Assembly: GCF_015291745.1 (NCBI RefSeq)
Contig: NZ_CP030059.1
Coordinates: 6,413,501 to 6,477,500, forward strand
Length of the DNA stretch: 64,000 nt
Direction of reading: 5' to 3'
Source: Bradyrhizobium sp. CCBAU 53351
GTDB taxonomy: Bacteria > Pseudomonadota > Alphaproteobacteria > Rhizobiales > Xanthobacteraceae
In this document: positions 1-8,198 of the stretch, piece after piece
Layout of the letters: every line of letters begins with the position of its first letter
Numbering within the stretch: position 1 is the first letter of the stretch
Notes under the pieces: model-generated
The model's input: only the letters and a program-made list of their open reading frames with translations
What the model was told of the DNA's origin: nothing
The model's database searches: none
Position numbers and translations under genes: made by a program

Positions 1-76
1 CCGCGCAAGGACGATAATTTCCACAGGGCATCCACAGCCTTAGTCTCACGCCTATCGGTTTTCGGCCACCGCAGAC

Positions 77-283
77 ATGACCAATGAAGACGAGCGTGAG
101 CTCGAAGCCGAGCTCACCCGGTTGCAGCAGGAACACCGAGATCTCGATGCGGCGATCGATGCACTGCATCAATCGCCCGCCCCCGACCTGTTGCGGCTGC
201 AGCGGTTGAAGAAGCGCAAGCTGTTGTTGCGCGACCGCATCGCGTTCATCGAAGACCAGATTACCCCGGACATCATCGCCTGA
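77..283 (+). CDS. DUF465 (YdcH-like) small protein
   Basis: The product is a 68-aa, highly charged, helical protein. It matches the DUF465/YdcH pattern: an early ExxELxRLxxEHRDLDAAI segment and a later LxRLKKRKLxLRDxIAxIE segment, which together form an antiparallel helical hairpin. Members of this family are common small cytosolic proteins in alphaproteobacteria and have no firm biochemical role. The start MTNEDE is the first ATG of the frame. The 76 bases before it hold no gene. Family assignment is by visual motif recognition; the function is unknown. Confidence 0.8.
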   Translation: MTNEDERELEAELTRLQQEHRDLDAAIDALHQSPAPDLLRLQRLKKRKLLLRDRIAFIEDQITPDIIA

Positions 284-338
284 TCCACAGACCGCGCGCG
301 ACGACTCTGCTGGGCATCGAATCCGCTTGACTCAAAAA

Positions 339-353
339 GAACAAAATAAGAAC
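339..353. promoter_or_regulatory. LexA (SOS) box-like site GAAC-N7-GAAC
   Basis: The sequence GAAC-AAAATAA-GAAC is a perfect match to the alphaproteobacterial LexA half-site direct repeat, which is GTTC-N7-GTTC on the other strand, and it has an AT-rich spacer. It lies 43 bases upstream of the ATG at 397, where an operator would overlap the promoter. About two such matches are expected by chance in 64 kb, so placement is the main support. Confidence 0.5.
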
Positions 354-396
354 ATTCGGATACCCAACGCCCCCTGGAACGCCCGAGGAAACGCAG

Positions 397-615
397 ATGT
401 CGACAGCCGCCCTTCTCGACAACAGCCACTATGAACAGGCCTGCGACCAGGCCATCGCGATGTGCGACGGCAATCTGCGCAGCACCATCAAGGCGCTGAT
501 CATGGCCAACGAATATCTGGAAGCCGAACTGGAGGAATTGCAGGCGGCGATCTCCGCCGGCTGCATTCCGGACACCTCCCGCAGCAAGACGCGGAGCAAG
601 AGCAGCGCCGCTTGA
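397..615 (+). CDS. Small conserved hypothetical protein behind a LexA-like box
   Basis: The product is 72 aa. An acidic helical body (residues about 8-50, including NLRSTIKALIMANEYLEAELEE) is followed by a basic Ser/Arg/Lys-rich tail, SRSKTRSKSSAA. No signal peptide or membrane segment is visible. The start MSTAALL is preceded by GAGGAAA. A GAAC-N7-GAAC motif at 339-353 suggests SOS control. The next gene starts 22 bases downstream on the same strand, so the two could be co-transcribed. I do not recognise a characterised family, and function is unknown. Confidence 0.7.
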   Translation: MSTAALLDNSHYEQACDQAIAMCDGNLRSTIKALIMANEYLEAELEELQAAISAGCIPDTSRSKTRSKSSAA

Positions 616-637
616 ACTTCAATATTGGAGCAACGCC

Positions 638-889
638 ATGTCGGACGTGACCTATTACGTTGCAATGCCCTTTTTCATCGACGCCGACGGCTCGCCTGTC
701 GCCGGCGCAGCGGAAGAATGTCAGAGTTCGACCTCCGCGTTGCGGCGCGCCGAGGCCTTGTCGCGCGGTGCAGGCCACATCGGTGCGGTCGCATTCAGCC
801 GCAGCGGCGATCCCATGACCGGCGAATTCGGCGACGCCACGCTGCTGCGCAAATTCGGCAACGTGCCGGAAGATCTCGCCACGCTGTAA
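638..889 (+). CDS. Small hypothetical protein
   Basis: The product is 83 aa, starting MSDVTYYVAMPFFIDADG. The composition suggests a compact soluble alpha/beta fold: a short N-terminal strand, then an Ala-rich helix (STSALRRAEALSRGAG), then a second strand region (HIGAVAFSRSGDP). There is no signal peptide. It follows the 72-aa gene after 22 bases and probably shares its transcript. The frame has typical high-GC codon use, which supports it being real. No function can be assigned from the sequence. Confidence 0.65.
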   Translation: MSDVTYYVAMPFFIDADGSPVAGAAEECQSSTSALRRAEALSRGAGHIGAVAFSRSGDPMTGEFGDATLLRKFGNVPEDLATL

Positions 890-900
890 GGGTCGTGGCT

Positions 901-966
901 TGATCTCTTCGGAAAGCCGCTTCACGCTTTTCGCTGACGCGGCCCTTCGGGTCCGCATCATGCTCT
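901..966. repeat. Bradyrhizobium intergenic repeat, AGCATGA/TCATGCT family (variant copy)
   Basis: TGATCTCTTCGGAAAGCCGC, then TTCACGCTTTTCG, ending in GCATCATGCTCTAG, matches the copy at 4898-4944 with an internal insertion. The right end overlaps the stop codon of the diguanylate cyclase gene on the minus strand. Confidence 0.7.
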
Positions 967-1696
967 AGCTGCTGACCAGCCTGATCCGCGGCTCGTGCCG
1001 CCGGTGCGCCTTGCGCACATACATGGCGGCATCTGCCTCCTCCAGGGCGCGGCCTGCGTCGGATTGCGCTCCCAGCAGTGCGACGCCGGCGGAGGCACCC
1101 GCGGTCACGTGCTGGCCGCGAAAGACGAAGGACAATTCGTCGATCGCCTGTTCGAAGGCGGCGGCCTTCGCCTTGGCATCGGTCTCGCTCAGATTCCAGA
1201 GCAGCAGCGCGAACTCGTCGCCCCCGAGCCGGCCGACCACGTCGGAGGCACGGACCTGCCGCGTCAGCGTGGCGGCAATCGCCTTGAGCACCTCGTCGCC
1301 GGCGCCGTGACCGAACGAATCGTTGATCGGCTTCAACCGATCGACGTCGAGCACAATCAGCGCCCCACTGGCGCGGTAGCGCTTCATGTAGGCGATGGCG
1401 CGCGCGAGCTCGCGCTCGAAGCCGCGCCGGTTGGGGATCTCGAGCAGGAAGTCGGTATCGGCCGCAGCTTCCAGCTCCGCGACCCGGCGCAGCGCCTCCT
1501 TGAGCTTGGTCCGCAAGCCCCGGATCGTCGCTCTCGTGGTTTCCTTGGCTCCATCATCGCTCGACGCGCCACGCCGCGGCGGCTGCGCCGGACGCCTGGT
1601 CAGCCGCTTCGGGGCGGCCTTGGAACGGCTGGCGCTGGTCTTCCGGCCCTTTTTGGCCTTCGCAGCGCTCGCCCTTTTTGGTTTCTTCATGGGCAT
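965..1696 (-). CDS. Diguanylate cyclase (GGDEF) with a histone-like basic N-terminus
   Basis: The product is 243 aa from the chosen ATG, which reads MPMKKPKR; a start 16 codons further upstream is possible. Residues about 3-50 are very rich in Lys, Arg, Ala and Ser, like a histone H1 tail. A short coiled-coil stretch (LRTKLKEALRRVAELEAA) leads into the GGDEF domain. The active-site motif GGDEF is intact at 158-162, and an RxxD inhibitory site (RASD) lies five residues before it, so the protein should make cyclic di-GMP from two GTP and be product-inhibited. There is no membrane segment or sensory domain. The basic tail suggests binding to DNA or another polyanion, but that is inference. Confidence 0.88.
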   Translation of the reverse strand: MPMKKPKRASAAKAKKGRKTSASRSKAAPKRLTRRPAQPPRRGASSDDGAKETTRATIRGLRTKLKEALRRVAELEAAADTDFLLEIPNRRGFERELARAIAYMKRYRASGALIVLDVDRLKPINDSFGHGAGDEVLKAIAATLTRQVRASDVVGRLGGDEFALLLWNLSETDAKAKAAAFEQAIDELSFVFRGQHVTAGASAGVALLGAQSDAGRALEEADAAMYVRKAHRRHEPRIRLVSS

Positions 1697-1831
1697 CCTG
1701 CTCAATGAAGGCTTGCGGGGATTCACCAAGACAGGATAGTGCATTCCCTTCTCCTTGCCACCGCCTTGCGAGCCGCCGGCCGGAACCGTTAATCTGGCCT
1801 ATCCTTCTGTTTTTCGGGCACAATTAACGTC

Positions 1832-2320
1832 ATGACCGCGCCGATCGCCATCATCATGGGAAGCCAGTCGGACTGGGACACGATGCGGCATGCCGCCGAC
1901 ACGCTTGCCGCGCTCGGCGTTGCCGCCGACACCCGCATCGTTTCGGCCCACCGCACCCCCGACCGTCTGTTTGCTTTCGCCAAGGGCGCCAAGGCCGCGG
2001 GTTACAAGATCATCATCGCCGGCGCCGGAGGCGCTGCTCATCTGCCCGGCATGGCGGCGGCCCTGACGGAACTGCCGGTGTTCGGCGTGCCCGTCGAATC
2101 GAAGACGCTCAAGGGCGTCGACTCGCTCCATTCGATCGTCCAGATGCCCGCGGGCATCCCGGTCGGCACGCTCGCCATCGGCAAGGCGGGCGCCATCAAT
2201 GCGGCACTGCTTGCCGCTGCCGTGCTGGCATTGTCCGACCCGGCCCTGTCGGATCGCCTCGCCGCCTGGCGCAAGGCGCAAACCGAGGCGGTTGCCGAGC
2301 GCCCGGAGGACAAGGCGTGA
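1832..2320 (+). CDS. purE: 5-(carboxyamino)imidazole ribonucleotide mutase
   Basis: The product is 162 aa, the usual length for class I PurE. It converts N5-CAIR to CAIR in de novo purine synthesis. Visible motifs are MGSQSDW near residue 9, SAHRTPD near residue 38 and [10 protein letters not shown] near residue 64; the conserved Ser, Asp and His of the active site are all present. Its TGA stop overlaps the GTG start of purK, so the two are translationally coupled. The start [10 protein letters not shown] fits the family's short N-terminus. Confidence 0.97.
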   Translation: MTAPIAIIMGSQSDWDTMRHAADTLAALGVAADTRIVSAHRTPDRLFAFAKGAKAAGYKIIIAGAGGAAHLPGMAAALTELPVFGVPVESKTLKGVDSLHSIVQMPAGIPVGTLAIGKAGAINAALLAAAVLALSDPALSDRLAAWRKAQTEAVAERPEDKA

Positions 2321-3423
2321 GTGACGCAAAGCAGGTGAAGCTGAAGCCCGGCGACACCATCGGAATCCTCGGCGGCGGACAATTGGGACGGATGCTGGCG
2401 ATGGCGGCGGCACGGCTCGGCCTGCGCTGCCAGGTGTTCTCGCCCGATCCGGACTCGCCCGCTTTCGACGTCGTGCTGAACGCGACCTGCGCCGAATATG
2501 CCGACGTTGAAGCGCTCGAACTGTTCGCCAACGACGTCGACGTCATCACCTACGAATTCGAGAACGTGCCCTCGGCTGCGGCGATGGTGCTGGATGCGCG
2601 CCGGCCGGTGCTGCCCAACCGCAAGATCCTCGAGACCACCCAGGACCGGCTCGCCGAGAAGGATTTTGTCACCCGCCTCGGCATCGGTACGGCCGCTTAC
2701 GCCGACGTCACCTCGGTGGCTTCGCTGCGCGAGGCCATCGTCAGGATCGGTCTTCCGGCCGTGCTCAAGACCCGCCGCTTCGGTTATGACGGCAAGGGCC
2801 AGGCCATCATCCGCGCGGGCGACGACATCGCCAAGGTGTGGACCAGCCTCGCCACCAAATCGGCGATCCTGGAAGCCTTCGTGCCGTACGAGCGCGAGAT
2901 TTCCGTGATCGCCGCACGCTCGATCACAGGCGAGGTCGAGTGCTTCGACGTCACCGAGAACGAGCATCGCGACCACATCCTGAAGATCTCGCGCGCACCC
3001 GCACGGATCCCGGATTCGCTTGCCGAGGAAGCGCGCGGCATCGCCGGAAAGATCGCCAGCGCGCTCGACTATGTCGGCGTGCTCGCCGTCGAGATGTTCG
3101 TGCTCGCCAATGGCACGGGACCGAAGGTGCTGGTCAACGAGATCGCCCCGCGCGTGCATAATTCCGGGCACTGGACGCTCGACGGCGCGTCGGTCTCGCA
3201 GTTCGAGCAGCACATCCGCGCCATCGCCGGCTGGCCGCTCGGCAAGCCGGTGCGCCATGGCGAGGTCGTCACCATGACAAATTTGATCGGCGACGAGATC
3301 AACGATTACGAGAAGTGGCTCGGCGTGCCGGGCGCGACCGTGCACATCTATGGCAAGGGCGCGCCGCGCCCCGGCCGCAAGATGGGCCACGTCACCGAAG
3401 TCAGGCCGTCGAAAGACAAGTGA
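2317..3423 (+). CDS. purK: 5-(carboxyamino)imidazole ribonucleotide synthase
   Basis: The product is 368 aa, an ATP-grasp enzyme that makes N5-CAIR from AIR, bicarbonate and ATP and feeds Pur[10 protein letters not shown] near residue 20 is the N-terminal nucleotide-fold signature. The central [12 protein letters not shown] segment is the ATP-grasp glycine loop, and [15 protein letters not shown] carries the conserved metal-binding residues. The start is GTG, overlapping the purE stop (GTGA). A strong hairpin with a T-run at 3436-3463 ends the two-gene operon. Confidence 0.97.
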   Translation: MSDAKQVKLKPGDTIGILGGGQLGRMLAMAAARLGLRCQVFSPDPDSPAFDVVLNATCAEYADVEALELFANDVDVITYEFENVPSAAAMVLDARRPVLPNRKILETTQDRLAEKDFVTRLGIGTAAYADVTSVASLREAIVRIGLPAVLKTRRFGYDGKGQAIIRAGDDIAKVWTSLATKSAILEAFVPYEREISVIAARSITGEVECFDVTENEHRDHILKISRAPARIPDSLAEEARGIAGKIASALDYVGVLAVEMFVLANGTGPKVLVNEIAPRVHNSGHWTLDGASVSQFEQHIRAIAGWPLGKPVRHGEVVTMTNLIGDEINDYEKWLGVPGATVHIYGKGAPRPGRKMGHVTEVRPSKDK

Positions 3424-3435
3424 CAAGGGCACGTG

Positions 3436-3463
3436 GGGGACCGCAGCAATCGCTGCGATCCCC
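3436..3463 (+). terminator. Rho-independent terminator of purEK
   Basis: GGGGA-C-CGCAGC pairs with GCTGCG-A-TCCCC around an AATC loop, with one mismatch. TTTCGTGTT follows. It lies just after the purK stop, between the convergent purK and aqpZ. Confidence 0.75.
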
Positions 3464-3470
3464 TTTCGTG

Positions 3471-4193
3471 TTACACCGTCTTCACGCCCGCGACGACGCC
3501 GGTGGGCTCCTCGCTGAGCCAGCGATAGATCACCCCGCCCAGCGCGCCGCCGATCAGCGGTGCGACCCAGAACAGCCAAAGCTGCGCTGTCGCCCAGCCG
3601 CCGACGAATAGCGCGGGGCCCGTGCTGCGCGCCGGGTTCACCGACGTGTTCGTGACGGGGATGCTGACGAGATGGATCATCACCAGCGCGAGCCCGATCG
3701 CGAGCGGTGCGAAGCCGGCGGGCGCGCGGCCATGCGTGGCGCCCATGATGATGAACAGGAACATCATGGTCATCACCACCTCGGTGAGGAAGCAGACGAT
3801 CATGCTGTACTGGCCGGGCGAATGCGCATCATAGCCGTTGGATGCGAAGCCCTTGCTGACGTCGAATCCGGGAGCCCCGCTCGCGATGACATAGAGCAGC
3901 CAAGCCGCCACGATCGCACCTGCCACCTGGGCAATCACATAGGGCAGGATCTGCCCGGCGGGAAAACGGCCGCCGGCAGCAAGACCGACGGTGACCGCGG
4001 GGTTGAGATGGCAACCCGAGATATGGCCGATCGCATAGGCCATGGTGACCACGCTAAGCCCGAACGCGAGGGAGACACCGACCAGGCCGATTCCGACCTG
4101 CGGAAAGCCGGCGGCGATCACCGCGCTCCCGCAACCTGCGAATGTGAGCCAGAAGGTGCCGATGGCTTCAGCAGCGTATTTCTTGATATCCAT
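3471..4193 (-). CDS. aqpZ: Aquaporin Z
   Basis: The product is 240 aa and has six predicted membrane helices plus the two half-helix NPA loops ([11 protein letters not shown] in the first half, [14 protein letters not shown] in the second). The Arg after the second NPA is the selectivity-filter Arg. It should be an inner-membrane water channel. The start [12 protein letters not shown] was chosen because it is preceded by AGGGGAC and matches the family N-terminus; the frame stays open 11 codons further. It is divergent from rpsU, with 259 bases between them. Confidence 0.95.
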   Translation of the reverse strand: MDIKKYAAEAIGTFWLTFAGCGSAVIAAGFPQVGIGLVGVSLAFGLSVVTMAYAIGHISGCHLNPAVTVGLAAGGRFPAGQILPYVIAQVAGAIVAAWLLYVIASGAPGFDVSKGFASNGYDAHSPGQYSMIVCFLTEVVMTMMFLFIIMGATHGRAPAGFAPLAIGLALVMIHLVSIPVTNTSVNPARSTGPALFVGGWATAQLWLFWVAPLIGGALGGVIYRWLSEEPTGVVAGVKTV

Positions 4194-4452
4194 GTGTCGT
4201 CCCCTGCTTTCAAGATTCCGGAACAAAGCTCCGGAAACGGCCCCACCCTTGGCGTCAAATCTCCCAAATCAGGGCCGCACGGAGATATTTTGCCTTATTT
4301 AATGGCTGAACTTGGCCCGAATCCCCGCTTGGCCGGTGGACATCCCCGGTTTTGTCTGATACATCCGCGCCCTCAAGGTTAAGGGCTTGCGCGTTTCGCC
4401 ATCCCCTTCGTCTTACCAGAATTCAAATCCGATCCACTAAAGAGGATGCCGC

Positions 4453-4749
4453 GTGCAGGTTCTCGTTCGCGATAACAATGTCGATCAAGCCCTCAAGGCG
4501 CTGAAGAAGAAGATGCAGCGCGAGGGTATTTTCCGCGAGATGAAGCTCCGCGGTCACTACGAAAAGCCGTCCGAGAAGAAGGCCCGCGAAAAGGCCGAAG
4601 CCGTGCGCCGTGCGCGCAAGCTGGCCCGCAAGAAGCTGCAGCGCGAAGGCCTGTTGCCGATGAAGCCGAAGCCGGTGTTCGGCGCCGGTCCCGGCGGTGA
4701 TCGTGGCGGTCGTAGCGGCCCGGGTGCAGGTCCGCGCGGACCGCGCTGA
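4453..4749 (+). CDS. rpsU: Small ribosomal subunit protein bS21
   Basis: The product is 98 aa, starting with GTG behind AAAGAGGA. Residues 1-65 are canonical bS21 ([20 protein letters not shown], then REGIFREMK, then [15 protein letters not shown]). The last 25 or so residues form a Gly/Arg/Pro-rich tail ([20 protein letters not shown]) beyond the enterobacterial length. bS21 sits on the 30S platform and helps mRNA engagement. The gene is monocistronic with its own terminator at 4780-4806. Confidence 0.96.
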   Translation: MQVLVRDNNVDQALKALKKKMQREGIFREMKLRGHYEKPSEKKAREKAEAVRRARKLARKKLQREGLLPMKPKPVFGAGPGGDRGGRSGPGAGPRGPR

Positions 4750-4779
4750 TCCACCGGATCTTGCAAGATTCAGTTTCCG

Positions 4780-4806
4780 ATGACGCGGGCCCCTGGCCCG
4801 CGTCAT
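4780..4806 (+). terminator. Rho-independent terminator of rpsU
   Basis: A perfect 12-bp stem ATGACGCGGGCC / GGCCCGCGTCAT encloses a CCT loop and is followed by TGTTTGTG. Confidence 0.85.
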
Positions 4807-4897
4807 TGTTTGTGGGCGGTGCCTTTCTGGGACGGGGCACGCACGATGCGGCACCAAAGCGCGATGGGTCTTTCATCGTGCTTTGGTCTATTGTTTG

Positions 4898-4944
4898 AGC
4901 ATGAACTCTTCGGAAAACCGCTTCACACTTTTCCGGATCATGCT
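4898..4944. repeat. Bradyrhizobium intergenic repeat, AGCATGA/TCATGCT family
   Basis: The ends AGCATGA and TCATGCT are inverted, around CTCTTCGGAAAACCGCTTC and a CACTTTTCCGG segment. This is the standard form of an element scattered through Bradyrhizobium genomes. A variant copy lies at 901-966. Confidence 0.75.
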
Positions 4945-4963
4945 CTAGCGCGAGCGACCGTAG

Positions 4964-5614
4964 ATGGCCTCCCCTTTCCCCCAACGCGGCTTGGCGCGGC
5001 GACGCCGGATCTGGTGGCCGTTCGCGCTGGCTTTGACGGGGATCGCGCTGTGCGGCTGCTCCTTCGATCTGGGATCGTTGATGCCGGAGAAGGACAAGCC
5101 GCAGCAGGAAGCACCCAAGGCGGCCGCGCCCGCTGAGAGCGCGGTGAGCGCCGGCAACGTCACCGAAGCTCAGGCCCGCACCGCAAAAGCCCAATCCCTG
5201 GCGAAGTCAGGCGAGACCGCGGCAGCGCTCGACGAGTTCAATCGCGCGGTCGATCTCGATCCCTACAATGCGCAGGCGCTTTATGGCCGTGCCCTGATCT
5301 ACCAGGGCAATCATCAGCACGACTTCGCGATCGCCGATTTCACTGCTGCGAGCGGGCTCAACCCCCAGAAGGTCGAGCCGCTGCTCGGCCGCGCCATCAG
5401 CTATCTTGCGCTCGGCAAGGTCAAGGAAGCCGCAGCCGATCTGGATGAGGCTTCCGAGGTGGATCCGCACAGCGCCCAGGTCTGGACCGCGCGCGGACAG
5501 GCCTATGAACGGCTGGGCGACAAGGCCAAGGCGGCCGCTTCCTACACACGGGCCGTCTCGCTTCGCCCACGCGACGACACCGCGCGCAGCGGCCTTGCCC
5601 GCGTCGGCGGCTGA
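4964..5614 (+). CDS. TPR-repeat lipoprotein
   Basis: The product is 216 aa. A basic N-terminus (RGLARRRRIWW) and a hydrophobic stretch end in the lipobox-like LCGC near residue 33, indicating an exported lipoprotein. From about residue 75 there are at least three to four tetratricopeptide repeats (AAALDEFNRAVDLDPYNAQA, then DFAIADFTAASGLNP, KEAAADLDEASEVDP and AAASYTRAVSLRP). TPR lipoproteins usually act as protein-protein scaffolds in the envelope. No ribosome-binding site is obvious before the ATG. The specific partner is unknown. Confidence 0.8.
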   Translation: MASPFPQRGLARRRRIWWPFALALTGIALCGCSFDLGSLMPEKDKPQQEAPKAAAPAESAVSAGNVTEAQARTAKAQSLAKSGETAAALDEFNRAVDLDPYNAQALYGRALIYQGNHQHDFAIADFTAASGLNPQKVEPLLGRAISYLALGKVKEAAADLDEASEVDPHSAQVWTARGQAYERLGDKAKAAASYTRAVSLRPRDDTARSGLARVGG

Positions 5615-5640
5615 CGGTCTGGGCGCAGCGCAGACGTTGT

Positions 5641-6621
5641 CTAGTCGGGGGTGGCGCTCTTCGGCAGAACGGAGTGGAACATCGACTTCATGCCTGACAG
5701 CATCTCGTCGGCCACGTTGGTCTTCTTCGGCCGTGGCATGGAGGCACCGGCATCGGCGCGCAGATCGAGCGGCGGCGCGATCATCGGCACGGGAATGTCG
5801 GCCGGCGGCGTCATCCGATTCGGATCGTCGTTGCCAACCGAGGCCGTGTAAGGCGGATTGGCCGACGAGGAACCATTATTGCCATAGGCCTCGGGTGACG
5901 GCGTCGACACCGTAATCGGCGGCGGCAGCGGGCGGACCGCGGCCGGCTCCATATTGATGATTCGCGGGGCCTCGGGCGTGCGGGAGGCTTCCCGCACGGC
6001 AGGCTCGGCCGGCCGCTCGGCTGACTTGGGCTCGGACGGTCGAATCTCGGACGGCTTGGTTTCGGAAGATTTGGCCTCAGCGGACTTGGCTTCCGACGAC
6101 TTGGCTTCAGACGACTTGCTCTCAGACGACTTGCCTTCAGGCGTCTTGCGCAGGCGTTCGATCGCGGCACGCACGAGATCGTTGGCGTCGGAGGTCGCAG
6201 CCGGCGCCGAATTGGCCTCCGCCACCGGGGCAGCGGAAGCGGGTGTAGCCGCGGGCGAAGTCGGCGTAGACTTGGCGGCAGCCTTCTCGCGCGCGGGCGC
6301 CTTGCCGCGCGGGCTGGCATCGCCCGGCGTCACATCCGCGGCCTTGTGCTCGACGACAGGCTGATCGGCGGCCTTCTCAGCCGCCGGCTTGTCCGTCACG
6401 TGCTTCTCGGGGATGCCTTTCGCCTTGACGCCAGGGGCCGGGAGATTGGCGACATCGGCGGGCTTGCCGTCCTTGCCGGCCTCGGCGGGAGCCACGACGG
6501 CCGAGGGGGCATCAGCCGCCGGCCTGGCGTTGATGTAGTGATTAACGATGTACGCCCCGATGATCGTCGCGAGCACCGAGGGGAAAATATCCATCGAAAT
6601 TTTAGCGAGGTATTTCAGCAT
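5641..6621 (-). CDS. Membrane-anchored low-complexity protein with SSEAK repeats
   Basis: The product is 326 aa from the start MLKYLAKISMD, behind GGGGAG; an upstream start would add 19 residues. One membrane helix (about residues 8-26, IFPSVLATIIGAYIVNHYI) anchors it. The rest is a long Ala/Pro/Lys/Ser-rich, probably disordered tail with 5-6-residue repeats (KSSESKSSEAKSSEAKS). The tail ends in a more conserved region, RPKKTNVADEMLSGMKSMFH. The large domain is probably periplasmic. It stands between a TPR lipoprotein and a cupin gene, convergent with the former. No known function is recognised. Confidence 0.7.
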   Translation of the reverse strand: MLKYLAKISMDIFPSVLATIIGAYIVNHYINARPAADAPSAVVAPAEAGKDGKPADVANLPAPGVKAKGIPEKHVTDKPAAEKAADQPVVEHKAADVTPGDASPRGKAPAREKAAAKSTPTSPAATPASAAPVAEANSAPAATSDANDLVRAAIERLRKTPEGKSSESKSSEAKSSEAKSAEAKSSETKPSEIRPSEPKSAERPAEPAVREASRTPEAPRIINMEPAAVRPLPPPITVSTPSPEAYGNNGSSSANPPYTASVGNDDPNRMTPPADIPVPMIAPPLDLRADAGASMPRPKKTNVADEMLSGMKSMFHSVLPKSATPD

Positions 6622-6713
6622 TCCGGCCACTCCCCGCGCGATCTGATGCGGGAACTTTGGGGCATTGTAAGGGATCAACTGCGACGGATCGATGGCAAGT
6701 GTTAAGGCCGAAG

Positions 6714-6998
6714 TTACGGCTTCAGCTCGATCTCAAGGAACACGATCTCGGTTGAGGTTTCGTTAAGTACGTCATGCTGGACGCCAGCCTTGCGGAAATA
6801 GGATTTCCCGGCCGCCAGCTGCGCCTTGGACCGCTCGCCGCCGGGGGCTACGATGGTCATCTCCCCCGCCACGACGGGAACAATCACGTAATCCATGCCG
6901 TGGGTGTGATGCCCGGTGGCGCTGCCCGGACCGAGCCGCCATTCGGTGACCCGAACCTCCTCGTTATCGACCTGAACTTCGGATTTGGCGGCAAGCAT
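6714..6998 (-). CDS. Cupin-domain protein
   Basis: The product is 94 aa, starting MLAAKSEVQ behind GGAG. It is a single small beta-barrel cupin. The metal-binding pattern is partly visible as GHHTHGMDYVIVPV and, later, AGVQHDVLNE. It is a single-domain cytosolic protein of the kind seen in sugar, amine or small-ligand binding. The upstream antiporter gene stops 52 bases before its start on the same strand, so it may be the last gene of that operon. The substrate is unknown. Confidence 0.8.
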   Translation of the reverse strand: MLAAKSEVQVDNEEVRVTEWRLGPGSATGHHTHGMDYVIVPVVAGEMTIVAPGGERSKAQLAAGKSYFRKAGVQHDVLNETSTEIVFLEIELKP

Positions 6999-7050
6999 CG
7001 GGAACTCCAGGGATGTGACCCGGACCTGAAGGGGTCGCGGAGGCGGTGGG

Positions 7051-8148
7051 TCAGGGTACGAAAACCATGAAAACGTAGACGGCAAATACCACCATATGGA
7101 CCAGCCCGAACAGGACATTCGTCCTGCCCGTGCCGAAGGTCAGCATGCTCAGGAAGAAGGTCAGGAGCAAAAGCACGCTGCCCTGGGCGCTGAGGCCGAG
7201 CTCGAGCTCCTTGTCGAGCGCGTAGGTGGCAGTGCCGACGGCCGGGATCGTCAGCCCGATGGTGGCCAGCGACGAGCCGAGCGCCAGGTTGATGCTCTTC
7301 TGCAGGTCGTTCTTGCGAGCCGCGGAGACGGCCGCGACGCCCTCCGGCATCAGGATCAGGAGCGCGACCAGAAGCCCGGTGAAGGCCGGCGGCGCGCCGA
7401 TCTTGGCCGCGACGGCGTCGACCACCAGCGAAAACTTCTTGGCCAGCAGCACGACCGCCAGCAGCGCAACCAGCAGCAGCACGATGCTGAGCACGAACAT
7501 CCTGCCCGACGGGTGCACCTCGCCGGCCTCCCCGTCCGCCCGTTCATGGACGAAGTAATCCTTGTGCAGGACGGTCTGGGTGTAGAGGAACACGCCGTAC
7601 AGGGCGAGCGTGACCACGTCGACGAAACCGAGCTGAGCCGCCGAAAAGACCGGCCCCGGCGTGCTGGTCGTGTAGTTCGGCATGATCAGGGTGATGGTCG
7701 CGAGCGCGAACAGGACGCTGAGATAAACGTTGGCGCCGGAGAGCTGAAAGCCCTGCTCGCGATAGCGCAGACCGCCGATGAAGATGCAGAGCCCGACGAG
7801 GCCGTTGCAGACGATCATGACCACGGCGAACACGGTGTCACGCGCCAGTGCCGGCGCAGGCTTGTCACCCAGCATGATCGTGGTGATCAGCGCCACCTCG
7901 ATGATGGTCACCGAGAGTGTCAGCACCAGCGTGCCATAGGGTTCGCCGACCCGTTCGGCGATCACCTCGGCATGATGAACCGCGGCGAACACCGCGCCGA
8001 ACAGGATGACCAGGAGGACGATGGCGAAGACGAGCCCGCTCGGCGAGAGCGTGAACACGTAGCCCGTCGCGCTGACGGCTGCGAACAACAGTACGGCCAG
8101 CGCCGGGAAGATCCAGGATGACCGGGGCGTCGGATTATGGGCGCTCAT
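7051..8148 (-). CDS. chaA: Ca2+/H+ (cation/proton) antiporter, ChaA type
   Basis: The product is 365 aa with about 11 hydrophobic helices. The two inverted exchanger repeats carry the expected alpha motifs: GEPYGTLVLTLSVTIIEV in the first half and LLILMPEGVAAVSAAR in the second, each with an acidic residue for ion binding. It should extrude Ca2+ or Na+/K+ in exchange for protons at the inner membrane. The start MSAHNPTP is an ATG; a TTG that overlaps the upstream stop is a possible alternative. The preceding gene is another antiporter-like protein, on the same strand and 50 bases away. Confidence 0.9.
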   Translation of the reverse strand: MSAHNPTPRSSWIFPALAVLLFAAVSATGYVFTLSPSGLVFAIVLLVILFGAVFAAVHHAEVIAERVGEPYGTLVLTLSVTIIEVALITTIMLGDKPAPALARDTVFAVVMIVCNGLVGLCIFIGGLRYREQGFQLSGANVYLSVLFALATITLIMPNYTTSTPGPVFSAAQLGFVDVVTLALYGVFLYTQTVLHKDYFVHERADGEAGEVHPSGRMFVLSIVLLLVALLAVVLLAKKFSLVVDAVAAKIGAPPAFTGLLVALLILMPEGVAAVSAARKNDLQKSINLALGSSLATIGLTIPAVGTATYALDKELELGLSAQGSVLLLLTFFLSMLTFGTGRTNVLFGLVHMVVFAVYVFMVFVP

Positions 8149-8198
8149 CCACCGGATCCAATCATGTCCGCCGAGCTGTAGCAAATCGGCCGGCAGAT

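Noticed and set aside
2038..3579. Minus-strand open frame of 513 codons
   Set aside because: It is antisense to purE and purK, which are both intact and coupled.
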